This document shows, piece after piece, positions 15,359 through 22,292 of a stretch of 22,761 nucleotides of DNA; the first letter of the stretch is position 1, and the number at the start of each line of letters is the position of its first letter. Both the position numbers and the translations under genes were made by a program. Source of the stretch: JAFLCA01 sp041907145 (lineage in GTDB: Bacteria > Bdellovibrionota_C > UBA2361 > JAFLCA01); contig JAYRHW010000262.1 in the NCBI GenBank assembly GCA_041907145.1, forward strand, positions 1-22,761, in the 5' to 3' direction. The notes under the pieces were generated by a model. It saw only the letters and a program-made list of their open reading frames with translations, had not been told where the DNA came from and made no database searches.

Positions 15359-15609
15359 GGCAAAAAGTTTAGGTACTCGGCTTATAGTCTCAATCCTACT
15401 TCCTAGGAGATTCCCACAGAGAATCCATAACCGACCTTAACGTACTGAAACTACTAAATCCAGGAGCAGTGAAGTCTCGCGGCAAGAAAATTGCTCTCCT
15501 CTCTAGCGAGAACCTCCGGGACCAATCCGCCTAGACGGTTGTTACTCTTTTGGAATGTACCGGGGCGCGCCTATATATCCGGCTGGCGCTCCAAAGCAGT
15601 AGGTTGTGT

Positions 15610-16092
15610 ATGAAGTTGTTGCAGTGGCTTGTCGTGTCCCTCTTCGTGATTGCCCCCGCCGCTCAGGCCATTGAGGCCGGGAAGACTGCTCCCCCCATCA
15701 TGCTTCGTACCCTGGACGACAAAGTTGTCCGGCTCAGTGACTATTCTGACAAAGTTGTTTTCGTCGACTTTTGGGCCTCCTGGTGCGGTCCATGCAAGCA
15801 ATCCTTGCCGTGGTTGCAAAAAATGCAGGAGAAGTATGGGGCAAATGGTCTTCAGATCCTCGCGATAAACGTTGATACGGATCCCGCGCTTGCTCGCGAC
15901 ATGCTCAAGGAGCTTAACGTCAATCTACTGACCCTCTCCGACCCTGATGGCAAAACGCCGGAGACCTATGAGGTCGAGTCCATGCCCAGCTCATTTCTCA
16001 TCGGCCGCAATGGACACGTTGCGGTAAAACATTGCGGCTTCTCGAATTCCGACCGGCAAGCGCTGGAGCATGCTATTGAGGCTATGCTCTAA
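15610..16092 (+). CDS. TlpA/ResA-like periplasmic thioredoxin
   Basis: The protein has 160 residues. I chose the ATG at 15610, opening a Sec signal peptide (about 1-20, ending A-A-Q-A); an upstream TTG at 15550 would spoil it. The domain has GKTAPPIMLRTLDDKVVRLS (24-43), the active site WASWCGPC (55-62, C59 and C62), ILAINVDTD (83-91) and the cis-proline in SMPSSFLIG (124-132, P126). An additional cysteine, C142, sits in KHCGFS. The family reduces disulfides or thioethers in the periplasm, for example in apocytochromes. It heads a four-gene plus-strand module with DUF4266, DUF3570 and ApbE genes, so a client in that module is plausible. An electron donor such as DsbD is not in view. Confidence 0.93.
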   Translation: MKLLQWLVVSLFVIAPAAQAIEAGKTAPPIMLRTLDDKVVRLSDYSDKVVFVDFWASWCGPCKQSLPWLQKMQEKYGANGLQILAINVDTDPALARDMLKELNVNLLTLSDPDGKTPETYEVESMPSSFLIGRNGHVAVKHCGFSNSDRQALEHAIEAML

Positions 16093-16194
16093 GAGTGCGT
16101 AGCAAGCCTGATCTTCTGCCTAAGTAGGTTCAGCGGCGCGACATTCATCCTTGCCTGACTGCCGATCAGGGGACAAAATCAAGAGATACCAATT

Positions 16195-16199
16195 AGGAG
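16195..16199 (+). promoter_or_regulatory. Ribosome-binding site deciding a TTG start
   Basis: AGGAG is followed by seven bases and TTG at 16207. It supports TTG as the true start of the DUF4266 lipoprotein gene, and no ATG lies before the signal peptide. Confidence 0.75.
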
Positions 16200-16206
16200 C
16201 TAAACC

Positions 16207-16425
16207 TTGAGTCGAGCACTCTACATTGTTTGTCTTCTTGGTCTTCTGTCGGGCCTAAGCGCCTGCGCGGAGGTGAAGCCCTGGCAGAAGGGACACCTGG
16301 CACGATCGCATATGGCCTTTGAGACCGATCCCCTCGAATCAAAATTCCGTCAGCATGTGTTCCAATCGAAGGAAGCGGCTTCCGGGGGGTACGGAGTTGG
16401 CGGCGGAGGTTGCGGCTGTAATTAG
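16207..16425 (+). CDS. DUF4266 small lipoprotein
   Basis: The protein has 72 residues with a TTG start and a good AGGAG site. A lipoprotein signal ends in the box L-S-A-C with C20 as the lipidated residue. The mature chain of about 52 residues opens AEVKPWQKGHLARSHMAFE, which together with DPLESKFRQHVFQSKEAA and the tail GGYGVGGGGCGCN is the hallmark of DUF4266. The Gly-rich end contains C69 and C71 three and one residues from the C-terminal Asn. Function is unknown. The family is, to my knowledge, commonly found beside DUF3570 genes, as here (stop to next start only nine bases). Candidate roles are metal or cofactor binding, or a partner or chaperone for the DUF3570 barrel; these are inferences. 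Confidence 0.92.
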   Translation: MSRALYIVCLLGLLSGLSACAEVKPWQKGHLARSHMAFETDPLESKFRQHVFQSKEAASGGYGVGGGGCGCN

Positions 16426-16434
16426 GCCGGCGCT

Positions 16435-17589
16435 ATGAAGGCAAGGATCAGGAAAGGAAAGGCGGCGAGGAGGCGCACTCTGAAAGGGGCGTCGCTGCGC
16501 GCATTTCTATCGGCCGCTTTGGCGATCCCTGGACTCGGCTTGCAAAAGGAGTGCGCCGCACAGAACTTGCCCGACGCTCCGGTAGTTCGGTTGCGATATA
16601 ATTTCTATCGAGACTTTCAGGCGGGGAAGGAGCGGCGCATGAAGATTCACGCGCCGACGGCTTTTGTCGGCACCCCGCTTGGAGAGAAGAACTACATCGA
16701 AGGGAGCTTTGTTTTCGACACCATGTCGGGAGCCTCTCCTCACTACTTGCACTCCCTTTCCGGAGCCTCCGAGGTGGGAATCAAGGACAACCGCCGGGCC
16801 TGGGACTTGAAACTAACGCATATGTTTGAGCGATTCAGTATCGGCCTAGGCGGGCATATGTCGGATGAGGATGACTACACCTCCCGAGGTGGAGCAATTG
16901 AAAGCAAGGTTTGGAGTTCGGACAAGAACACGACACTTGCCCTGGGTCTTTCGGTTGATAGTGACGAAGTTGGGTCATCGCAGGATCCGGCTTTCAGCGA
17001 GGATCGTAGAACTTTCAATTATTTGCTCGGCATTACGCAGGTCCTTTCAGCCGAATCAATCGTACAATCGAACATTACGTACAGCAGTGCGAGGGGATAT
17101 CAAAGTGATGTCTATAAGGCGCTTGATAACCGTCCACAGTCCCGCGGTATGTGGGCCTGGCTTACTCGCTACAATCGCTTCTTCCAAGACATGGAATCTT
17201 CGCTGCACGTGGATTATCGCTTGTACACCGATACCTGGGACGTCCTGTCCCATATGTTTGAAGTTGCCTGGTATCAACCTTTAGGACAATCGTGGATGGT
17301 GCGTCCATTCATTCGATATTACTCGCAGGGGGCAGCGCAGTTCTTTGAGGATAATTTCCCACCTTCTTCCGAGCGATCCTTCTTCTCGGCCGATCAGAGA
17401 TTGGGAGATTTTGGCAGCATTGGTGGCGGGTTGAACCTGGCCTATGATTTTGGTTCCGGTCTTTCGGTCGATGCAAGCGTGGAGTCCTTTCTCCAGAAGC
17501 CCTCGCTTAAACTCGGAGGCGGGGGCTCTGATAATATCGAGGACTTTTACGCCTGGTTCTTTAGTATAGGACTCGCCAAGAAATTCTAA
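16435..17589 (+). CDS. DUF3570 predicted outer-membrane beta-barrel protein, candidate flavoprotein
   Basis: The protein has 384 residues. A signal peptide with a very basic n-region (about ten Arg/Lys in the first 22) precedes a hydrophobic core (20-36). The mature part consists of alternating amphipathic strands such as VVRLRYNFYRDF, YIEGSFVFDTMSGAS, AWDLKLTHMFERFSIGLGGH and a terminal FYAWFFSIGLAKKF ending in Phe, typical of outer-membrane barrels recognised by the BAM machinery. Residues 95-101 read D-T-M-S-G-A-S, matching the consensus for covalent FMN attachment by ApbE (D-x-x-[S/T]-G-A-[S/T]); a second S-G-A-S follows at 109-112. The next gene encodes an ApbE homologue. The family is uncharacterised, so flavin binding is an inference from motif and context. 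Confidence 0.9.
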   Translation: MKARIRKGKAARRRTLKGASLRAFLSAALAIPGLGLQKECAAQNLPDAPVVRLRYNFYRDFQAGKERRMKIHAPTAFVGTPLGEKNYIEGSFVFDTMSGASPHYLHSLSGASEVGIKDNRRAWDLKLTHMFERFSIGLGGHMSDEDDYTSRGGAIESKVWSSDKNTTLALGLSVDSDEVGSSQDPAFSEDRRTFNYLLGITQVLSAESIVQSNITYSSARGYQSDVYKALDNRPQSRGMWAWLTRYNRFFQDMESSLHVDYRLYTDTWDVLSHMFEVAWYQPLGQSWMVRPFIRYYSQGAAQFFEDNFPPSSERSFFSADQRLGDFGSIGGGLNLAYDFGSGLSVDASVESFLQKPSLKLGGGGSDNIEDFYAWFFSIGLAKKF

Positions 17590-17604
17590 TTAAAGCGGCC
17601 TTTC

Positions 17605-18507
17605 ATGCAGCTTTACTCCTTTGCCTTCAAGGTTATGGGTGGCCCCGCCGAGCTGCAGCTTGCGGGCGAGAACCCTGATGCAGTTCAGCCGGTCGCGCAA
17701 GCTCTCGAAAAGGAATGTCGTCGCATAGAGGCGAAATTTTCGCGGTACGATTTCACAAGCACCGTTTCCCAAATTAATAATGTTGCCGGAAGTGCTGGAA
17801 TGGAAGTCGACGATGAGTTTGCCGCTCTCTTCGATTATGCGGGAGTTTGCTTTGTTCAAAGTGACGGATTGTTTGATATTACATCGGGTATTTTGCGCCA
17901 AGCATGGGATTTCAAAGGAGCTGTGCTTCCGACTCCGAACGATATCGCTGCGCTGCTGCCGAAGATTGGCTGGGAAAAGGTTATATGGCGGCGTCCGTAT
18001 ATACAGCTTTCACTGCCAGGGATGGAAATTGACCTCGGAGGCTTGGCCAAGGAGTACGCCGTCGATCGCTGCGTGGCGCTTGCCCAAGCAGCGCAGATCC
18101 CCGCAGGACTGGTGAACTTAGCAGGTGATGTACGAGTGTTCGGCAAGCCGCCTGGAGCCGCGCATTGGAGTATTGGACTGGTGCATCCCCGCCATGCGGG
18201 TGAGACGCTGGCACGTATTCAAATCGACAGGGGTGCCGTTGCGACAAGCGGCGATTATGAGAGGTATTTTGAAATCAATGGTAAACGCTACTGCCATATT
18301 CTCAATCCCAAGACCGGCTATCCGGTGGATGAATTGCAGTCTGTTTCAGTAGTCGCTGAATCATGTCTCATCGCTGGAACTGCGAGTACCATCGCCATGC
18401 TGTATGGAGCCACGCGTGGATTGAGTTTTTTGGACGAGTTGGGCCTGCCGTATATTTCCAGAACCGCGCTTGGAGAGCTGAAACGGGCCGGCGTGCGTGA
18501 GGGATAA
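17605..18507 (+). CDS. apbE: ApbE-family FAD:protein FMN transferase without a signal peptide
   Basis: The protein has 300 residues and all family blocks are recognisable: FKVMGGPAELQL (8-19), KFSRYDFTSTVSQIN (44-58), GLFDITSGILRQAW (88-101), EIDLGGLAKEYAVD (141-154), GLVNLAGDVRVFG (168-180), GAVATSGDYERYF (210-222), KRYCHILNPKTGYPV (227-241) and IAGTASTIAMLYG (256-268). The family moves FMN from FAD onto a Thr or Ser of target proteins with Mg2+. Two points are odd. It has no signal peptide, and the DUF3570 stop lies 15 bases upstream in the same frame, leaving no room for one, whereas most ApbE proteins are periplasmic. Also, the A-D-[AG]-x-x-T motif, whose Asp binds Mg2+, reads A-G-T-A-S-T. 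The likely target is the DUF3570 protein. Activity is probable but unproven. Confidence 0.9.
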   Translation: MQLYSFAFKVMGGPAELQLAGENPDAVQPVAQALEKECRRIEAKFSRYDFTSTVSQINNVAGSAGMEVDDEFAALFDYAGVCFVQSDGLFDITSGILRQAWDFKGAVLPTPNDIAALLPKIGWEKVIWRRPYIQLSLPGMEIDLGGLAKEYAVDRCVALAQAAQIPAGLVNLAGDVRVFGKPPGAAHWSIGLVHPRHAGETLARIQIDRGAVATSGDYERYFEINGKRYCHILNPKTGYPVDELQSVSVVAESCLIAGTASTIAMLYGATRGLSFLDELGLPYISRTALGELKRAGVREG

Positions 18508-18529
18508 CTGCCTCGAGTTACACCAGTTT

Positions 18530-18558
18530 CGGCTTGGCTTGCCGGGCGAATTATTTTT
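18530..18558 (+). terminator. Possible weak terminator after the ApbE gene
   Basis: CGGC (18530-18533) pairs with GCCG (18541-18544) around a 7-base loop, and TTATTTTT lies at 18551-18558. The stem is short and the T-run is six bases away, so this is only a candidate end for the TlpA-to-ApbE transcript. Confidence 0.3.
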
Positions 18559-18622
18559 GACTAGCAGCGCCCATGGCACTATTCTTTCCCCCGGGGGTCG
18601 AGGGCATTGCATTAGGAAAAAA

Positions 18623-18985
18623 ATGAAAAACACCACCATCGACAATCGACCCGGCAGATTCCTCCTCAAGCCATCCGCGATTCGCAGTAAATTTATAATT
18701 TCCGCGCTTACCTGGGTTAATCTCCTATTGGTTACCTTTGCTATTTTCTCCGAGCTGACGGGCGAGACGGCTGTGCGCTGGCTGTTCGTCATGAGCTTTC
18801 TTAATACGGTGGCGGTAGGCCTGGCCTATCGTGAAATCTTGCGCCTCATTGTGCACCAGGAGACTGAGATTCTGGCGGCATCGAAGCTCCAGGCTTCCTT
18901 GCATGCTCCGGCTGCTGAGCGTGCAAGCCCTGCGGCGAGAGATTCGGTCATCCCCATTCGTCCGCAGGCCAGTTTCCGCAACTAA
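18623..18985 (+). CDS. Small membrane protein with two predicted transmembrane helices
   Basis: The protein has 120 residues from the ATG at 18623, which has an AGGA five bases upstream; an upstream in-frame start at 18497 adds a non-hydrophobic, unlikely extension. The basic N-terminus (1-23) is followed by membrane helices at about 24-43 (FIISALTWVNLLLVTFAIF) and 52-69 (WLFVMSFLNTVAVGLAY), then an Ala/Pro-rich hydrophilic tail from about 80. Both ends should be cytoplasmic by the positive-inside rule. I do not recognise the family. It follows the ApbE gene by 115 bases on the same strand and could be a late member of that transcription unit. Confidence 0.65.
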   Translation: MKNTTIDNRPGRFLLKPSAIRSKFIISALTWVNLLLVTFAIFSELTGETAVRWLFVMSFLNTVAVGLAYREILRLIVHQETEILAASKLQASLHAPAAERASPAARDSVIPIRPQASFRN

Positions 18986-19074
18986 GCGGGACGCCAAACA
19001 AAATAGCCGTCAGAACTAAAGTGTTTTGCGCCGCCGCCGATGTAATTGCATTGGACTATCGAAAGGGCTGCGCC

Positions 19075-19626
19075 GTGAAAATTGCATCACTCATCGCGTT
19101 TTCTATTGCTCTACTGGGGCCTCAGCTTGCTGCTGCCGCGCCGCAGGCTCGAATCGTAGAGCTTGCGGTACTCGATAAGGGCAGCTTTGAATCTGACGGC
19201 AGTATCCCTCAGGTTGATGTGGTGCAGGATGTTTGCTCGGTCGAGGATACCGTTATCACGTACGAGCCATTCTTCGATTCGGTGGCGTCGATTAGGGTCG
19301 TCAATAGCGGAAGGTCCGCGATTCGCTTCTCGAAATTTTGGTACCGCCTAACACTTGATAGTCAGAACTTTGCAGCTACTATCTTCCCGCCCTCGCAGCG
19401 CTTTGAAGTACTTCCCGGAAAGTCGGGGACTTCCGTGCTTAATCTCTTTCTGCGAGCCAGCGCCGGCTCTAAATTTTTTTCCGGCAGTAATACGGCAATT
19501 TCAGACTCGCTGGGGCCCAAAGCTTTGACTTTCTATCTTGAGGGTCGTGATGGCCGCGGTAAGCGGGTCAGGGTACAGGCCACAACGACCGTAGTATTTT
19601 CAAACTACGATCGTTGTGGATCCTAA
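19075..19626 (+). CDS. Exported protein of unknown function
   Basis: The protein has 183 residues if it begins at the GTG at 19075, chosen because a signal peptide follows at once (hydrophobic IASLIAFSIALLG, cleavage near A-A-A-A/P-Q). An upstream GTG at 19021 would add 18 non-signal residues. The mature part looks beta-rich, with ARIVELAVLDKGSFESDG, a central SIRVVNSGRSAIRFSKFWYRL that resembles an immunoglobulin-like strand pattern, and a C-terminal RVRVQATTTVVFSNYDRCG. There are two cysteines, one in QDVCSVED and one near the C-terminus. No known family is recognised. The last codons carry a long inverted repeat. The gene is convergent with the thrombospondin-repeat gene, five bases away. 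Confidence 0.7.
   Translation: MKIASLIAFSIALLGPQLAAAAPQARIVELAVLDKGSFESDGSIPQVDVVQDVCSVEDTVITYEPFFDSVASIRVVNSGRSAIRFSKFWYRLTLDSQNFAATIFPPSQRFEVLPGKSGTSVLNLFLRASAGSKFFSGSNTAISDSLGPKALTFYLEGRDGRGKRVRVQATTTVVFSNYDRCGS
19580..19619. terminator. Long hairpin inside the 3' end of the exported-protein gene
   Basis: CCACAACGACCGTAGT (19580-19595) pairs with ACTACGATCGTTGTGG (19604-19619) at 15 of 16 positions, with an 8-base loop. It lies in the last codons and ends five bases before the stop codon, between two convergent genes. No T-run follows in either direction, so it may be an mRNA-stabilising or Rho-blocking stem rather than an intrinsic terminator. Confidence 0.5.
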
Positions 19627-19631
19627 AGTGA

Positions 19632-20318
19632 CTAGCGGCGTCTGACTACGTACGTACGCGTAACCGCAATACTTCGAGAATCGCCATTTCGCACCTGGCC
19701 GATGATCTTATAGGTACCTCTTGCCAAGTTAAGCTGTATCTCGTTCGAAGCACTGGTGCGCGGGAAGCCGCTGATATTTCTCCAGCGACGCGAGCCCGGG
19801 CGCTGGGAACGCACGGTGACCACGTAGCTGACCGCTCCCTGGAAGCGAGAGAGTCGTACTCTGATTCTGCCGCCCCGGCCGTTCAGGGACATGCTGATGT
19901 CCTGGTCTTCCGGATTGTCGCATTCAACGGTGCCATCCTCGAAGGCGTCCGGCTCAAAGTACCCGCAACCGCAGGAAAGTGGTTCGACTTTGTCTGTATC
20001 AGTCGGACACAGATCCGGCCCCTCCTGACAACTTGGACCCTGGTCCACCCAACCATCATGGTCGCTGTCCGCGTCAGGTATGCCGCAGCCGCAGGTGCCC
20101 GGATAGAATTTTAGTCGGTCATTCGGACATTCGTCTTCGCAGTCCGGGACATCATCGCCGTCGGAATCGAGGTCGGGGTCGGCATCAGGGTCCTCGCAAT
20201 CAGCAAAGGCTAGCGCCGCGCCGACGGGAGTATGATTGAACGGGGCTGGAAGTGGAATGAGGAGTAGTCCAAGGGCAAGGAGAACAGAGCGGGACATACA
20301 CGAACATTGCGCGGTCAT
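19632..20318 (-). CDS. Exported protein with thrombospondin type 3-like calcium-binding repeats
   Basis: The protein has 228 residues from the ATG at 20318, which has AGAGG four bases upstream; earlier in-frame codons to 20444 lack this. A signal peptide (about 10-38) is followed by acidic repeats with calcium-loop patterns: DADPDLDSDGDDVPDCEDEC (45-64) and IPDADSDHDGWVD (80-92), plus two G-C-G-C elements (TCGCG at 75-79, SCGCG at 115-119) of a style common in large delta-proteobacterial surface proteins. From about 138 there is a beta-rich domain (RIRVRLSRFQGAVSYVVTVR) that could be an immunoglobulin or fibronectin-like fold. It is expected at the cell surface or secreted and stabilised by Ca2+. 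It is divergent from the protease gene at 20611. Confidence 0.85.
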   Translation of the reverse strand: MTAQCSCMSRSVLLALGLLLIPLPAPFNHTPVGAALAFADCEDPDADPDLDSDGDDVPDCEDECPNDRLKFYPGTCGCGIPDADSDHDGWVDQGPSCQEGPDLCPTDTDKVEPLSCGCGYFEPDAFEDGTVECDNPEDQDISMSLNGRGGRIRVRLSRFQGAVSYVVTVRSQRPGSRRWRNISGFPRTSASNEIQLNLARGTYKIIGQVRNGDSRSIAVTRTYVVRRR

Positions 20319-20610
20319 AAAACCTCTTACAAAAACGCATACTATTTCAAAGTGGGGTTTCTGAGGCGCAAGTAGAGGGGATGGTCTTTGCCTCCCATTT
20401 ACTTTGGTTATGGAACGGGCAGGTTCAGGCGTAGCATCGCCCAAACCCTACCCCGGCCTTGAAAGCAAACCCGCGTCCGAATTCCGGCTAAATTTGCAGT
20501 CGTTCTGATAGGCTAGCCCGGCTGATATTCGGGAACTTCCAGGCCTAACTGGCTAAAAACATTTGGCATTCTAATTGCTCCCTTCCATTTCGCTGGTTGT
20601 GGGTGGTTGG

Positions 20611-22227
20611 ATGTTCAAAAGGTTAATTCAAGGAATTCTTTTCCTGGGCCCGCTCCTGGTCCTGCCTCAAATTTCCGCCGCCCTTGTTCATGATCCGGCT
20701 GCTGCCGACATGCCGCCGCCATCAAATGGTTTTGTCGATCGCTGGAATGGATCATCAGGCGTCATGATAGGGCCGCATTGGATTCTCACGGCTAATCACA
20801 CTGGTGGCGGAGTGGGCTCGCAGTTTTGGATCGGTGATGTTATCTGTTTTGCCACCGAATACACTCGGCATCCCACACAAGATTTGGCTGTTGCGCGCAT
20901 TGGCACTGATTGCGTAGATCGATTTACCAACGCACCGATAGTTTTGCCGCAGCTTCCCGGGTGGCACTCGATTTTGGATACCGTGCCGGCCGTTGGCCAA
21001 CTTGTTTTTCTGGGTGGTTGGGGAAGGGTTGCAGGGAGCGCGCTGCCCGACAATAGCGGGATAACCTGGGCCGGATGGGGTCGAACTTGGGGGCGCAATA
21101 AGCTCACCTATTCCGGTATTGACGGTCTGGGGTTTACTTTCAATCGAGCGGGTAACGGAGACTACGTCCAGTATGAGGTAAACGGCGCGATGAATGACTC
21201 CGGCGGAGGAGTATTTGTGCAGCAGCCTGACGGCTCGCTGGCACTCGCGGGCATAATCTATACGGCGTCGATTGGTTGCAACTCCACAGCGGATTGCACT
21301 CCGTATAATGGCTCGACAGGTGCCTACGCCCTGCAGCAGTACAAGAGCTGGATCCTCGCCGCCATGGGCGGTGTTGCCACGCCGACTCCAACAAGTTCGC
21401 CCACGAGCACACCTACGGCAACTCCAACCCGCACTTCTACTCCAACAGCTACTCCGACAAGAACTCCGACGAACACTGCCACTCCAGTGGTGACCAGTAC
21501 TCCAACGAGCACGCCCACACGTACGCCAACGCCGATAATCACGGCGACGAGCACTCCTACGCGGACTGCCACACCGACACCGACAGTTACACCAACGGCG
21601 ACACGGACTCCGACCGGGACCGCTTCTCCGACGCCGACGCGAACCTCCGTGCCGACAAGTAGTCCTACTCCGCCGGCAACCTTTACTGCTACATCCGTAC
21701 CAACTAGCAGTCCGACCCCGACATTGACTCCGACGTCAACGAGGGCTCCCGCTCCCATTCCTTCGGTGATTTCGACAGGGACATCGACTCCGACGGCAAC
21801 GCCCATCTCTTCGGATCTGCCCATCAGCAGAATAGAATTGAAAGCTACCAATAAGGATGGAGATCGCGGGAAGATTCAATTGGCGCTGCGGTTTTTCGAT
21901 AGCTCCGGGCAATTGCTGAAGTCAGGTATTTCGCAGTCAGCAGGCTGTCAGTATGCGTTGCAAGCAGCCACTAAAGCCTCTCTGCTATCAGCGGCGACGA
22001 GATATCGTCTCGATCTTTCCAAGACGCTCAAGCTGACGCTGGATCCGCGTAAGATTCCTGTGCAGCGAATATTCCTGGCGAGTCACATTCGTTGTGAGGT
22101 CATTGAAGGGGAGACGAATGTGGCGCGAGTAACTATTCACGATAGGAAGCCGAGAAGAACGGATACGCAGCGAGCTACTAAGGTCCTTAACCGCGTCCTG
22201 GCTAACCTCGAGCGAAGGCAACGCTAA
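20611..22227 (+). CDS. Trypsin-like (S1) serine protease on a Thr-Pro-rich stalk with a C-terminal domain
   Basis: The protein has 538 residues. I chose the ATG at 20611, which starts the signal peptide (6-24); a TTG at 20575 is possible. The protease domain (about 25-254) has the complete chymotrypsin-type triad in altered surroundings: WILTANHT with H63 (usually T-A-A-H-C), TQDLAVARI with D91, and NDSGGGVF with S197 (usually G-D-S-G-G-P). Residues about 257-400 are a low-complexity T-P-T/S-T stalk. Residues about 401-538 form a separate soluble domain (ISRIELKATNKDGDRGKIQL) with two cysteines and a very basic end. It is exported and probably surface-attached or released, with the stalk possibly O-glycosylated. 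Similar stalked proteases occur in delta-proteobacterial and environmental genomes. The target is unknown. Confidence 0.9.
   Translation: MFKRLIQGILFLGPLLVLPQISAALVHDPAAADMPPPSNGFVDRWNGSSGVMIGPHWILTANHTGGGVGSQFWIGDVICFATEYTRHPTQDLAVARIGTDCVDRFTNAPIVLPQLPGWHSILDTVPAVGQLVFLGGWGRVAGSALPDNSGITWAGWGRTWGRNKLTYSGIDGLGFTFNRAGNGDYVQYEVNGAMNDSGGGVFVQQPDGSLALAGIIYTASIGCNSTADCTPYNGSTGAYALQQYKSWILAAMGGVATPTPTSSPTSTPTATPTRTSTPTATPTRTPTNTATPVVTSTPTSTPTRTPTPIITATSTPTRTATPTPTVTPTATRTPTGTASPTPTRTSVPTSSPTPPATFTATSVPTSSPTPTLTPTSTRAPAPIPSVISTGTSTPTATPISSDLPISRIELKATNKDGDRGKIQLALRFFDSSGQLLKSGISQSAGCQYALQAATKASLLSAATRYRLDLSKTLKLTLDPRKIPVQRIFLASHIRCEVIEGETNVARVTIHDRKPRRTDTQRATKVLNRVLANLERRQR
21379..21812 (+). repeat. 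Degenerate triplet/hexamer repeat coding for the Thr-Pro stalk
   Basis: About 430 bases are built from variants of ACN-CCN-ACN and TCN codons (ACTCCGACG-like units). The DNA units have drifted while the Thr/Pro/Ser pattern is kept, pointing to selection on the protein. Such tracts are prone to length change. An open frame on the other strand rich in Gly-Val is a by-product of this repeat. Confidence 0.85.
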
Positions 22228-22292
22228 GGAGCTCTACTGGGCTATAAGTGACCACATATTAGTTCATAATATCAAGGGGTTAGCACAAAAAA

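Noticed and set aside
15469..15534. 21-residue frame starting with GTG behind AGGAG, upstream of the TlpA-like gene
   Set aside because: The spacing to AGGAG is only two bases, and there is no evidence of coding bias or conservation. It cannot be supported as a leader peptide from sequence alone.
16465..16488. Possible twin-arginine (Tat) motif A-R-R-R-T-L-K in the DUF3570 signal peptide
   Set aside because: It fits a loose R-R-x-x-L-K pattern and would suit cytoplasmic flavinylation, but the region is generally basic, and beta-barrels normally travel unfolded by Sec. I do not call it Tat.
21324..21851. Minus-strand open frame rich in Gly-Val repeats
   Set aside because: It is the reverse of the Thr-Pro codon repeat of the protease stalk. 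It has no ribosome-binding site or independent support.
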